From Aspergillus flavus (lineage: Eukaryota; Ascomycota; Eurotiomycetes; Eurotiales; Aspergillaceae): DNA of 64,000 nt. Shown piece after piece: positions 1-12,022 of this stretch; positions within the stretch are counted from its first letter, which is position 1; each line of letters opens with the position of its first letter. The position numbers and the translations under genes were made by a program. The DNA lies in the NCBI RefSeq assembly GCF_009017415.1, contig NC_092403.1:372001-436000 (forward strand). Direction: 5' to 3'. The notes below the pieces were generated by a model. That model saw only the letters and a program-made list of their open reading frames with translations, was not told the origin of the DNA and did not search any database.

Positions 1-2435
1 CGAATTTCTGATATACCTCCTTTGTTTATCGGGCACAGATTTAGTTGCTTCTGCTTTTGGAGCTTGGCAGGGGTATCAAAATGATGCCATCAGGGCTTAC
101 AAGGACTAGCATGAATAGAAGAACCTGGCGTTGCTTATCAGAACAAGTGTCGCTTCTAATCATGGCAATCAGAGTGTCACATTCAGTTAGTTTTGGTGAA
201 ATGGCACGTTAAACAAAGAAACTTTGGCAATTTGAAGCGTGTGATGAGTCTATAGCACTGGCCAGGGTTTTAGCGCCCGGAACCCTAATAGCAACGGGGA
301 GGACGTGATTCGCGGAGTCTCTTTGCCCGGCAGCAAAACTTATGTCCACCCAACGTTGCCCGGTGCGTTTAAAAAGATGGCGATAGATATTTACGTGTTG
401 AACTGGGTCGTTCTTGCGGCAGAAAGAGTCTAGTACCTGTGTGTCCACATCTCTATCGCCCAGTCTCAGCTGATACAGCTGGCCTACGGCAGTCTTATCG
501 GAAAGGTATACTATATTTTTAAACAGGGCATTGTAACCGTTACGTTGTAGTTTAAGATTATTTAAGGATATATATCCTCATCTACAGACCAATGATATAC
601 CACGGACCCCTGATCTCAACAAGCGCCCGCATCATTACGATCTGCAGGGACGTTGCCACTTGCTTGGGTCTTGGACCCTGTGTTGCAATCGCCCTTGCGC
701 TCCAATTAGAAGTAAGAAGTCGATAATACTTCTAGACTTCGTAGAAAAACGGAAATGGAATTCACTCCATCAACAGCCTCTGCGGACTTCCGTATGAGCG
801 GTTGTTAATACAGTTTGATATGTTACTATTGTATTCTATCGACAGACAGGATTCTGGAGTGCCTCAATGCTTAGCCTACAAGAAGTCCCGATAGACATCA
901 GGATGTCTTTCACATTACCGCCTACCACAGCTTCAGCGGACTAGAGTAAGAGCCCTAGTGAAAGTGAAGCTATCTGACGTACCATAATACCAATGTCTCC
1001 AATCACCTACCAATGTAGAATTTACAAGTCATACAGTGCACACTATGCTCGACCCCTGATGCCTTCCTCCTATTGCGAGTAAAAGATATTACCGTAGTAC
1101 AGATTCAAGATGGTAACTTGTCCGCTAATCACCCTTGCGTCGTGGTGAATCCAGTGATACCTTCCTAGGGCAGGCCCAGTCATAGAAGAGGTATGGTTCA
1201 TCCCATCCTACCTCATCTTCTCCAGCGGCTGGTTTCAAAACCCCAGGGCCTGAAGAGGTATGCCGCCCGGGCAAAGATTGCGGCATGGTATGTACAGTCA
1301 AAGGCGAACCGTTTCACAGTAATATCTACTTCTTCACGCCCATACTCTTTCATGATCGTGGATTGTCCTTGTAGCGATTTATTGAGCATGTCCTATACCT
1401 ATGAGATCGCTAACATTGCCATTTTAAGGGAGAAATACTAGTTGTACATTAATCCTAGGTGGATCTAGGTTACTTACTATGGAATGATAGTCTATCTCGA
1501 CGACGGACAGGCCGACTACATGCCGCGCTACTGACAAAGAAATATTCGGCTGGCATGGAGCTTGTGTATCATATCTCAATGAACGGGGCACTTTTGCGGG
1601 TCCGCACTCCCCTCCTGTAAATAACGGACTTTTCCTTAGTCCACTCGTTTTGCCCATACTCCGTACCTGCTTTTGTGTTCCCACACTGCTATTTTAGTAT
1701 TTAGATGCATGGGGATCCCAAAGGGGAGTTCTGCGAGGACCACACGAGGGTCCCCCATCCAGGAAAAATAGTACTACCATATGGTACGTTAAGAGGTACC
1801 TGTAGATGGGCTTTCATTGTCCAATGGCTCTATCTTCCTGTAGCTCGCTGATAAATGTAAGCGATTTACTCCCAGAGCATAAAGCTGTCAGCTGTCCTTC
1901 GAGCCCTCGGTGAACAGCGTAAATGGTTCTTCCTAGAATTCATGGCCTGGCCGACTCCCTGCAGGAAACGGGAACTATTTTTAGACTCGTCTATGCTTAA
2001 GTGTACCATCAAATCGACCCGCTATCTGACCCTAATGATTGACATCGCATTTCGCTTCGAGTAACTGAAAGGTCTTTCTTGGAACATGTCGTTAAACGTT
2101 GCTAGATATAGCAGGGTTGGAGAGTGAACGTGATATGGGATTAGCATAATTGTTCGATAGTGTAGTACGCCAGAGAAAGCATGATATTACAAATGTACCA
2201 ACATCAAGCATCCGGTGGCTTGAATCAAATTTCAACCCTCTCTGCACCATGTTTAATATATATTTGCGTGTATAGACATGCTATCACGGTAACAGGAATC
2301 TTGCCTTCCGAGAAATCAACATTAGATGATAAAGGTTCTGAGGCACCAATGGCATTTATTATATAGGTGACAGGATCCGAGACTTTCTAATTCGATACCC
2401 CAGAGACCGTATCTCTGGTATTTGCTTTACTCTTC
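1..2435. other. Gene-poor left end
   Basis: I see no supportable gene here. All open frames are below 90 codons, overlap on both strands, lack recognisable motifs and do not join across plausible introns. One copy of the 9-mer TACTCCGTA lies at 1657-1665. The stretch is probably intergenic or decayed sequence. Confidence 0.6.
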
Positions 2436-4028
2436 CTAGTCTTGGCTGGGCAAAGATGACGTCGTATTCACGACTGACGAATTACCTAGACTTGACCCAT
2501 CGCTCGAGACCGCTTCTGCATATGCTCGAGGGTGGTAATCAGTGCTCGTATAGGTGGTTTGGAACCCTTGCCTGTCGGCCTTGGTCAACAGCGTAAATTC
2601 CTCAGACGTCGAAGTCGTCCCGTAGAAATTCCAATAGTCAACTTCAGTGGCACCATTCCAACTGACCCAGAACGTGGTTGCAGAGCCTGGGGCAGCCGCA
2701 TATGTACGAAGAGTGGGATTGTCGCTTGGCTCTCCGGTCCAATTGAATTTGAAGGCACGATAGTTCATCGCCCGCGGATCTTCTAATGTTGCGAAGAACA
2801 CGGGCGTTCCGTCTTCGGCATGCTCAGAAATTGAAGGATTGTTCCCCCATCCGATGAAAGTGTTCTGGTTAGCCAGTATTTGGAGGTTTCCCTGGCTCGT
2901 CGAGAGGAGTCCATTACCTGGAGCCTGGTATCTTTTCATTAGGCTTGAGGTATTGGTTGCATGATCAATTGACACGATAATGCCTGAAGACGTTGATGAC
3001 GTGTTTCTATATCCATTACTTGCGTTATCGAAGAGTGAAATAACAGTGACGGTATCGTTCTCCTGGATGAAACGTGCATCGTGTTGAGAGGAGAAATTGT
3101 AGTCCTGCAATTTAATGGAACTATTGGTGCCACCTAGTCGCCATTGAATGGATCCATCTGCACCGGATATCTTATAGATGCAGCTAGTATGTCTAGCAGA
3201 CACAAGATAATCACCGTCATCGTTTTTATCAACAGAGTTGATATGGAAGTAGTCCCAAGCAGTCGCATTGCTAAGACCATCTCCAACGACTGTATTAAGT
3301 CGAATCGGGGTATATGTTTCTGATATGCCGACGTGATCGAGAGACCTCCACTCGAAGAGGACCTTTCCCGACGTGATATTAATCTCCTGAAATACGCCAT
3401 CCATGACCCACCCATTGTCCGCGGACACATTGTATGCCGTTAGGTTATAGCGGCGCGGCTGGTAAATGGCAATGAGAACGGAGGTATTATCAATAATATC
3501 CAACTCATGCATGTCGCTGAGCGTCAAACCATCCCCACTCTGTACTGTGGCCGCTTGCGCATAGTCTTTGTTCAAGATGATGTTACGGCCCCTAGCGTAA
3601 CCTTCTATTTGATTGCCTTGGAAATAGCATAGATGATCAGATCCCTCGTAGGGACACACCTGCAGGCCATGGAAAAGTTCGGTTGTTGAGCCATCGGCTC
3701 CGGTCCATACCAGATTCTGGGCTCTTGAGTCAGCTATATGTTCTTAGATGTAACTTGGACTAACTCACACCATCAGTATCGTAGATATACGGTCCTGGTA
3801 ATTCCGTTTGATATGGCGCCATGAATATGTAGCCGGGGGTAATGAGAGAGTCGTTCTTAAGACTAATTTCCATAACCGGTGCTCGAATATCTGGTCTCTG
3901 GTTGAGATTCAGCGTAGCTCTGTTTATTAGAATAATTGAGTGAAGGCACGGACCGATTGAAAAGAAACCCATGTTGCAGCGTTGACTACACTCGTTGTCG
4001 CCAATGTGCATATTATGATCCGAAGCAT
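2436..4028 (-). CDS. Arylsulfotransferase-like (ASST family) secreted protein
   Basis: The gene matches the fungal arylsulfotransferase-like family (PF14269 type). The large 3' exon (3659 down to 2436) gives about 400 residues of beta-propeller-like sequence, including the family-typical HDARF and ISLFDNASNG motifs. An upstream exon encodes PGYIFMAPYQ and GPYIYDTD, the usual N-terminal blade of these proteins. A GT-AG intron near 3720-3770 joins the two in frame, ending at DTDAQNLVWTGADG. The N-terminus is unresolved. A good signal peptide (MLRIIICTLATTSVVNA) starts at 4028 but in another frame. Only a 32-37 base intron would connect it, so either the intron is unusually small or a frameshift has occurred. 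The substrate is unknown, and sulfotransfer is inferred from family membership only. It lies 1.3 kb from a P-loop sulfotransferase-like gene. Confidence 0.7.
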
Positions 4029-5346
4029 GTCCACATAAGAGCAGAAGCTCCTGCTGTTTCGAAGGGCCATGTTTACGCTTGCAACCACAGGTTCTGTTTC
4101 TCGAAATATAAAAGGCTCATTACTCCTTGAGGTTGATTGGGTCGTATCAGGACTTCTGGGATAAATACAATATTCATGAGAAGGAAAATTATGAAGGCCG
4201 ATGCAGCATTATCTATCTGGTTTTGGTATTAGTTGATCCTTCTTGGAATAAAATATTCTGCCTACATTCCTGAAAATGTACGTATGCACAACTAGTATCA
4301 TAGTTATTTTCATATTGTGGTTACGTCATGACTTTCATTATTTAGCTTTCGACACCTTGTGCCTAGATCAGCAGGGCTTTTATGAAGGACCATACCAAAC
4401 GAACGGTCTTTTAGAACACGGGCGTGACTAACCTTGGTCTGGAATCTCAATTGGAGCTGAGGATCTGGTCTAGGCCAATCTCATGTATTCTGCTTTAGTA
4501 CGAAAACATTACGAAACTGGTTAGTCTTAATGAAATGTGATTGAGGATAAATATCAGCGCGATTCAACGTTCAAGGCCTGCTTGGACACAACTTAGACAA
4601 GAACGATCCAGGTATTCATTAGGTCATGAGTGAGCAGTGTGAACCTTCCATGGCAATACAACCAATCAGCTCAGGGACATCTATGTCATCTAGACATTCT
4701 GAGGATCATGCGAATCCGGGATTGCCGATCGCAAACGAAATTTGACATAGCCCCACGTGGGTTACGCTGTTCCCCAGGGCCCGAAACCGTGGGTCAACCT
4801 TATCAGAAACCTTATCACGAACTTGCAGTCGGGACGTCGCTGATCATTGGGTGGCATTTATATTAGCCAATCGTATGACCATGTGTGTGTGATTTCCGGG
4901 GTTCAAATGTATTAGATTCAAGTGACTTCGTGAACTGTCCCGAGTTCAGACAACCTCGTGCTCAGCTACTGGATTATCAATGGATATGGCTTCGGGATGA
5001 GAGCATGAGATTTCTTCGTTACGTTGCCAAAACCCAATGCTGACATCATCAGAGTTTAGGCGCTGAATTACGCCGTCGCATTGAATTGAAACGGTCATAA
5101 TGCACGTATATGCATTTGCTGCAAGCGTGAGGTATGAGCCATATGGAGTACGGTTCCCACAGAGCTGTAACCCTATCCCACTGACTTTAGGGAGTTTGGC
5201 ATGGGGCGCAGGATACAATTACAGCTATTATAGCTATCATTCCTGTTCATCTACAGGGCTACTCTACTGCCAACTTGATCTCTCGAGATTTTCAAATCTA
5301 TGAACAATATTGCAATTTGTTTCATTTGGAGTGTGCGTTGCTCACA
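4029..5346. other. Intergenic region
   Basis: This is the spacer between the divergently oriented ASST-like and sulfotransferase-like genes and probably contains both promoters. No other coding or RNA signal was recognised. Confidence 0.5.
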
Positions 5347-6417
5347 ATGGAAAGACACAACGGAGACTGCCCACATCCTTTTAGACGAACATTATTGGTC
5401 ACCTATCCTCGTACTGCATCCAATCTTCTTGTGAGAATGTTGTCTCTCGAAGAGCAGGAGAATGCGATCTCCAATGAGAAGGGAGGCTATTTCTTCTGGG
5501 ACTCCTTTATCAAAGGCAGGACAACAAACTCTACATACACGCCAATTGAAAGCTGGACACCGCAGCAAACCGAAGAGATGCAACAAATCTTTCAACACGA
5601 TTTCAATCGCTTAGAGAGCACGTCAAACCTCGCTGAATCTCAGGGCAAGGTATTTTTTGCAAAAGAACATGTTCAGTGGTTCACAGATCCGGCTGCCATC
5701 AGCGACTATCTTTCACATAAGGATAGCCGCACACCGTCCCCGGTGAACATTAAGCTTCCGAATCCGTACGGCACGCCCCAAGGGTTCTCAGCCAACAACC
5801 TCTCAATATTTCCGGATCACTACTTGAAGACCTGGAGGCTGACCTTTCTCATTCGTCATCCCGCCTTGGCATTCCCGTCCTTCTATCGAGCCATGCGGGA
5901 GTTGGAGAAGGAGGAATTTGCGCAGACTCATGAGATATGTCCCTTGATGGAATTAAATGCCACATTGAGGTGGAGTAGGCTTCTTTACGATTGGTGCTAC
6001 CAGCATCAAGAGGAGCCAATCAAGGGCTGTGACAGGGATATTCAGTATCCCTTAGTACTAGACGCCCAGGACATTGCACATCACCCTGCGGTTCTAGCCA
6101 AGTACTGCAAGCTTATAGGGCTCAACCCGGTCCATCTCAAATGGGAATGGAACGTCCCGGATCAGAAGATACAGAAAGGGGTCGAGGACAGAATTGGCCA
6201 CAAAAGTCCTGAGGCTGTAATGAAGTTCACACTTGACAATTCATCCCATGTCTTGAAGGACAAGACCCCAGCTATTGTTGACATTGGGCTCGAACGGAAA
6301 GGTTGGGATCGGGAATTCGGTATAAGCATCGGCGAACAGATGGAAAAGTGGGTGAGGGAGGCAATGCCAGATTATACTTATCTTAGAGCGAAAAGGTTAC
6401 GAGTGCAAGATGCGTAA
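5347..6417 (+). CDS. P-loop sulfotransferase-like protein
   Basis: A single-exon gene of about 356 residues. Near the N-terminus (residues about 16-29) it carries TYPRTASNLLVRML, which fits the 5'-phosphosulfate-binding P-loop of fungal sulfotransferase-like proteins. A second family feature, LTFLIRHPALAFPSFYRA at about residues 165-182, resembles the 3'-phosphate-binding RxxxxxxxS element (R followed by a serine). The C-terminal half is rich in aromatic residues and ends in a charged helix. I chose the ATG at 5347, just before MERHNGD. An upstream in-frame ATG at 5275 would add 24 residues. The likely role is PAPS-dependent sulfation or a related nucleotide-binding function in the cytoplasm. 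The substrate cannot be read from the sequence. Confidence 0.75.
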   Translation: MERHNGDCPHPFRRTLLVTYPRTASNLLVRMLSLEEQENAISNEKGGYFFWDSFIKGRTTNSTYTPIESWTPQQTEEMQQIFQHDFNRLESTSNLAESQGKVFFAKEHVQWFTDPAAISDYLSHKDSRTPSPVNIKLPNPYGTPQGFSANNLSIFPDHYLKTWRLTFLIRHPALAFPSFYRAMRELEKEEFAQTHEICPLMELNATLRWSRLLYDWCYQHQEEPIKGCDRDIQYPLVLDAQDIAHHPAVLAKYCKLIGLNPVHLKWEWNVPDQKIQKGVEDRIGHKSPEAVMKFTLDNSSHVLKDKTPAIVDIGLERKGWDREFGISIGEQMEKWVREAMPDYTYLRAKRLRVQDA

Positions 6418-7139
6418 AATGGGACTTTCAATACGCATACCTCTATTCTATTCAATGGTTTAGCCTTGGCAAGCTGGCACCACTAGAAAGTACATGTTGT
6501 CATTCACAATACTTGCAGTCCTGCCCTCATACGATACTATATACACATATTTCTATTCGCTACTACTATATGCCAACTTGCTCCAAGGCTTGCTTCGGAT
6601 GTATCCGAGCAGGACAAACCATCTACATTCAGAGTTTCTCAGGTGGCAACCTACCACATACCGTTTACCCTGGGAACCAAGGTATTCGACGCCCAGGATA
6701 CGATGTCGTTTGGACCTTCCTAGTTCGTGGTCCATTCAAATGGCTTATCAGAATAGTCGTACGACCTCCAAGTATAACTAAATGGTTCATCCAAAAAAAA
6801 AACTCTAGAAACTGCACATACCATAAGCTATGACTATCTGTGTCCTGGTGGACGTATAGCCGTGACATTGTGACTGCTGTACCACTCCAGAGGTAATCAA
6901 ACAAGTAACATTCGGCCGAGTATCAACTAATAGGAATACAATATAACCATACAGAACACAGTACCAATCAATAGAAGAGGTGAAATTCAAAGTGGAAAAT
7001 CAAACATGCTTTTTCAACTGTCATTTTCGAGTACTCAAAGAACACCGGACCTTCAATCAGCTGCAACATGGCTACCGAGACAGCCCCTTACAAAGGAACC
7101 TATGTGAGCTTCAGATGCTTGAAGCATCGCAGTACATCT
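6418..7139. other. Intergenic region
   Basis: Two overlapping short frames (6494-6833) occur, but they have no recognisable motif and are matched by equally long frames on the other strand. No gene is supported. Confidence 0.5.
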
Positions 7140-8041
7140 CTAGGACTTGTGGTGCTTGCACCTGCAATTATCCCAATTCCAGTTGTTGCAATTAGGCTGG
7201 AAGTTGTCGCACCATTTGCCTCTACAGCGACAATTGTTCCAATCCCAGTCCTGTGGTTTGCAGTGAGGATCTGCTTGATGGCAGACCTTCTTACACTGGC
7301 ATTTATCCCAGTTCCACGTTTTGCAGTTAGAGTCGTAATTACCACACCACCTGCCCTTGCAGCGACAGCTATTCCAGTCCCAATCGCTGGGCTTGCAATG
7401 GCGGTCAGCTTCGTTGCAGACTTTCTTGCATTTGCACTTGTTCCAGCTCCAGTTGTTGCAGTTGGAGTCGTAATTACCACACCACTTGCCCTTGCAGCGA
7501 CAGCTATTCCAGTCCCAGTCACCGGGCTTGCAATGGCGGTCAGCTTCGTTGCAGACTTTCTTGCATTTGCACTTGTTCCAGCTCCAGTTGTTGCAGTTGG
7601 AGTCGTAATTACCACACCACTTGCCCTTGCAGCGACAGCTATTCCAGTCCCAGTCACCGGGCTTGCAATGGCGGTCCGGGCCATCGCACTTCTTTATGCA
7701 TTTGCACTTGTCCCAGCTCCAGTTGTTGCAATTGGGATCAAATTGGTCGCACCATTTACCATTACACTTGCAGCTGTTCGAGTTCCAATGGCCTGGCTCA
7801 CATCGGCTCTCTTGCTGGTTGCATTTGTGGTCGTGCTGGAAGTGCTCCGGGCTTGAGTCACGTTCGTAGAGGCCTTTCTCGTATATGTCAGCGTCAGGGG
7901 CTATAATATCTTATAGAGGTGTATTGTGAGAGGGGCTGAAGACACACCTTCAAGGCCGTCTACTTCGTCGGGCTCTGCTACTGGAGACGCAGCTGCGAAG
8001 CTGAATATAAAAAGGAAAAACGCAATGAGATTGAGCTTCAT
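7140..8041 (-). CDS. Secreted Cys/Trp-rich tandem-repeat protein
   Basis: Two exons. Exon 1 starts at 8041 and encodes a clear signal peptide (MKLNLIAFFLFIFSFAAASP) followed by an acidic stretch. An intron (gtgtgt...tag, about 7915-7962) leads to an exon that is open to the stop at 7140. The mature protein is about 245 residues and consists almost wholly of five units of 45 residues. Each unit follows C-x6-C-x9-C-x-C-x4-C-x6-C-x7-C-x-C-x3. Each unit is itself two half-units, C-x6-C-x(7-9)-C-x-C, with WxW before the third Cys (for example GDWDWNSCRCK and NWSWNKCKCK). That gives ten four-Cys modules and 40 cysteines. Units 2 and 3 are almost identical. I do not recognise the family. A disulfide-rich extracellular protein is inferred, with wall-associated, effector or antimicrobial roles all possible. 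Apparent ORFs of 262 and 194 residues over the same bases are shadows in other frames. Confidence 0.8.
7160..7830 (-). repeat. 135-bp tandem repeat inside the Cys-rich gene
   Basis: Five units of 135 bases encode the 45-residue Cys modules. Two neighbouring units (about 7370-7640) differ at only a few bases, around CCAATCGCT versus CCAGTCACC, so duplication or gene conversion is recent. The outer units are more diverged, as expected when unequal exchange homogenises the centre of an array. Confidence 0.85.
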
Positions 8042-10159
8042 GATTCCGAGGGTAACGATGGCTGTTGGATATGCTCGATAATGTCGGTGACACTGGCGTG
8101 AGAATACCTCAGATGTTCTGAATTTGTAGAGGAGACATCTCCAGCAGAGCAGGTCGCTATATAGATGGCATGGCAAGCAAAGACAAACCCATCGCGGCAT
8201 GCCCTAGTCTATTGTTAGCACCACCTCACCTCAGTCTAGGCGATGTCTAACATTAACTGTGCTATTTTTGTAAGGAGACTGAAGTCTGAATACGAGCTCC
8301 AGATGAACCAAGGTACATGCCACTATTCGCAGATGAAACTCAATAATAGACTTGCAGACCCTGTGTGTAGCAACGAGTCGGCTGATACATCCTGCTAATA
8401 TTAACGGTTCCGACCCTCCACGCGCGAGCTTTTGCATGATCCGGTGGCTGAAATATGCTGCTGTTCAATGGCTGGACCCAATCTAGTGATTTATGAATAG
8501 TTTCACCGATCTAGACTCCCAGCTTGGCCTATGAATATGTGGAAAACATGAGTAAAACATACCCAATCATTATATATAACCCCAGGAATGAAAGAAAGGA
8601 CTAGATACAGAGCCGGCATATTGTATTACTACATGGTCTAGACTTCTTAGACGTAGGGTACTCTGCTATACGTGTTGTGGTGGTGTTAGAGCTATTAAAA
8701 ACAATAAAGTTCATATCGACACTTCTAGCCGACGGTAGATCCATATAAGATATTCTTGGCTTCCGTCGTCGATTCTACATCCGAACCATCTCATTAAGCT
8801 TTTTCCGCTTTGCTTGAAGCTTGGCACCTTGACAACCTGGCAGACATTCTAGTCATATGATACCCACAGGGATCTGGATTTGTTCGAATCCAAGCCGCAA
8901 GGGCTGTTCTAGATGCATACGAAAGAACGATGTAAACAGCCATTTTTGGAGTTCATTCAGAAGCTCAAGGACGGAATCCCAATCCGCAAGCAACGAGCCT
9001 TCTTGATTATACTCTCCCTTTGAAACACAAGCTGCTTGAAAGTCCACTTTCCTGGCTATTCAGCCTATTGGTGTTTTCCTCTGGATTGGGCCTATAAAAC
9101 ATTAAGGAAAACGCTGTCGTGCACATTCTAACCTAGCTATTTACATTAGTACAGCTTGCTAATATAGACGCATTGATGAGAAATTTATGAGCGGGAAACC
9201 TTCGTACTATAGTGAAGGGAGCTCGAGGAACAACTCAATGAATTATAAAATGCCTACAGGCATTTACTGTGTGTGATCTCATGCATACCAATTTTACTAC
9301 ATACCATAACACACTATAACGGTCGAGGTCCGGAATCTGCTGTAGCAAAAGATGATGATGTATTACAATAAGAAGTCCACGGCAAAACTATCTCGGGTAT
9401 TAAACCTGGAGTCCAGATATATTATGTTGCCCATGCCAAGAGCCAGAAATTAACTCCAACAGTGGCGAACATCAAGCTAGTGTTACCATTCCATGGGTCC
9501 GGCTTTAGCTGAGACATTGGGCAGAATATGATTGATGACAACTTGCCTGAATCACCTCGGCATACCAAGTATTCATCTTGCCCTGGAGCTGTGCAGACAT
9601 GGCCATACTCCGTAGATGTGTTGAGGGCAGTATTAGGGGTCAGTCAGGGCCATATCTGCCGACCCTGTCGATCATTTCCGAGCCCATTATTGATTATGAT
9701 TATCTGATAATCACTCAACGGTAATTTATCCACTTTGGGTACTCTCTAAGGTGATCTTTTCTGCATTCCACAGACTCAACCGCATGCCAGTTTCGGACCT
9801 GCAAATCGCCCCACCTGGTGCACCAATGATCATGTCTAGAGCCATCTAATCTACCGTTTTTTAACCCGGAGTTTGGCCGAACAACGAGCCTATCATCATA
9901 GAACAAGGACATTCCTTGCTGTCAATTGCAGTCACTAATTCTCATTTTGTCATTAAGACCCAGGGTCAATATCTAGAGTCGGCGCTCTGTCTTCCGAATT
10001 TCCTGACCATGAATACTATAAATACATGCCACCGACGCACACTTAGAAAACCAAGCTGCAAACTGATCCACACTCGATACTCGTGTTTACGTTGCGCCCA
10101 GTTTATTCCTGCCTTGGTTTTGCCGATAGAATATCCTTTCTACCGTCGACACGGTCAAC
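8042..10159. other. Intergenic region
   Basis: Short frames such as 8853-9047 on the minus strand have no recognisable motif. One TACTCCGTA 9-mer lies at 9606-9614. No gene is supported in this stretch. Confidence 0.5.
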
Positions 10160-10392
10160 ATTCAGTCTTTCTGTGTCGCCCTCACATTGTTAGGCTCTTA
10201 TGCAGCTGCTCTTCCAACGAACATCGCCCCTGTCCACAACGATGTCACCTCCACCTCAAGGAGCGTTGTATACCAGATGACCCAACTTTGTGCTTCCCCG
10301 GGGACTTCGGAGAACGTGATACTCCTGTCAAGCGTTGTATCCCCGACGATCCTACATCATGTGATCCCAGCGACTTTGGCCAGAGTTCTTAG
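10160..10392 (+). pseudogene. Decayed small secreted protein with a repeated CIPDDPT motif
   Basis: One frame reads as a signal peptide plus spacer: QSFCVALTLLGSYAAALP followed by TNIAPVHNDV. It lacks an ATG, because the expected start position reads ATT at 10160. A second frame, shifted within the acctccacctcaagg stretch near 10247, encodes two copies of RCIPDDPTxCxPxDFG separated by a linker ending in KR, and stops at 10392. Together they look like a small secreted Cys-containing repeat protein with a possible Kex2 site between repeats, inactivated by start loss and one frameshift. The family is not recognised. An alternative is a spliced gene whose small intron I cannot place. Confidence 0.4.
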
Positions 10393-12022
10393 ACATGGAA
10401 TGTTCGAGATGCTTTAGCTTCAACGGGAGGGATTGATATATTGTTATCCTTTTTTGTGTTCCTGGCTATCGAGGTACTGGAGAAGTATTCATTAAGAAAA
10501 TCGCGGCCAATTTATTAATAGAGTTCAGTGGATTGAGTGGCTTCATATTAACTACAGTTGTATCTTCACCTCGCGAGTATTGTATAACTTCGTGTGCTTC
10601 AGTGCGTCCGTTAGTATATCAGCCAATGGCATCTGTGACACGTTACAGTCACTGTACTTTTTCTATTGTGCGCAAGACTGCAGCTTTCCTACAGACTGAA
10701 CTAGACTATTACTTCAAGAGCATCGTTTGCAGCTTACGGTCAAGCCACCTTCCAGCGATAGCACGACAACGACAGTAAATTACCCTATTTATCATTTAAT
10801 CGTGAGTTACCAAAACAAATGAGCTTTGTTGGTTTCATTTCAGCATAATGAGGTGCAAGCTTCGACATATTATCAATGTTGGCTTTTATGTAAGGTTGAA
10901 CTTAGCAAAAATGTATATTCAATCATAGCAAACATGTCCTTAGATAACCGCCGCTCACCATCAAGCCATGATCTCAATATAGGGAGCGCAAGGAATAAGG
11001 ATTCCAAAAGAAATACAATGGAACACGTAAAACAAGTATTGGACACATGCCCGCCTCGAATTGCCTGCTCAGTGCTTGTAAAGTAAAACAAGATGGAGGA
11101 AAGATGGGAAGATTGATAAGATAAAGTGGGGTATGTAGGATCAGGTGATCAGGGTGGGCCCCAACTCCAGGGACGGAACGGGGATTGTTTCCAATTTGGC
11201 CAACGCGCTATGAGTAGCTTGAGTGGAGAAAAATCAGAAACGGAATTATCAGGCGCTGAGAACATGAGTCACTTGCTTGTTATGTTTAATCTGGTCTTTG
11301 GCGAAGCCTCAGTGAGAGGTAGTCAGATATCTTAGTGATAGTAGTCGCGTCTCACTCGTGTCGGTAAATAGTTCATTTGACTGTCATGACTGCTAGGCCT
11401 GCCGGGTTATACAGCGATATAAATGGCCTTTTCCACGTGGAACAACAAATGATACTATGTATGACATGTAGTAAGTCGTGAATAACTTCAGAAGACATTC
11501 AAAGTAGGTCATGATGCCAGCGGTGAGCTTGACTCTTCTCATCCACTCATAGTCCCACCTGTCACTTGAAGCAGGGAGTCTTGTGGGGTAGGAGCATTGC
11601 TTTGCTGTTCTAGAAGTTTTTCCAAGACCCTTGGCAAAGCTAAGCCACCTTACGCTTCGAGTCAGGAAATTTTCCACTTTTCTTCTTTTCTTGGGTGATG
11701 CGGCACTTTGTTGCATTTGTTTATGTTTGATTACTAATGTACAAGAGCACGGGTATTTATGCCTTAGGCAGAAAGGCTTCGGTTCCTGTGGGAAGCCAAG
11801 CCACCAGACACGTGGTGATGATAGTGGTTTTTGGCGGGGGGGAAAATAGGTTGTTGCAACGCTTTGTCGGCGTTGGGAAAACTCATACTTAACTTTATCT
11901 CCAACCACCATCCAGAAGCACCCTCTATCCTACTCCCTAGGTCGCCGGAATTCAGATAGTCAATTTTTTCGGAGCTAAGGACCAGTTGGACGTGTTGTTT
12001 CCGCATCGCGAAAGACGACATA
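10393..12022. other. Intergenic region
   Basis: Several 70-170 codon frames occur on both strands but show no domains, signal peptides or consistent splice structure. No gene is supported. Confidence 0.5.

Noticed and set aside
7100..7684. Minus-strand ORF of 194 residues with TGTGIAVAARASG repeats
   Set aside because: Same repeat in the wrong minus-strand frame. The periodicity only reflects the 135-base tandem repeat.
7068..7856. Plus-strand ORF of 262 residues, rich in Val/Ala/Pro
   Set aside because: It is the antisense shadow of the Cys-rich repeat exon. The minus-strand frame has a signal peptide, an intron and conserved Cys spacing.
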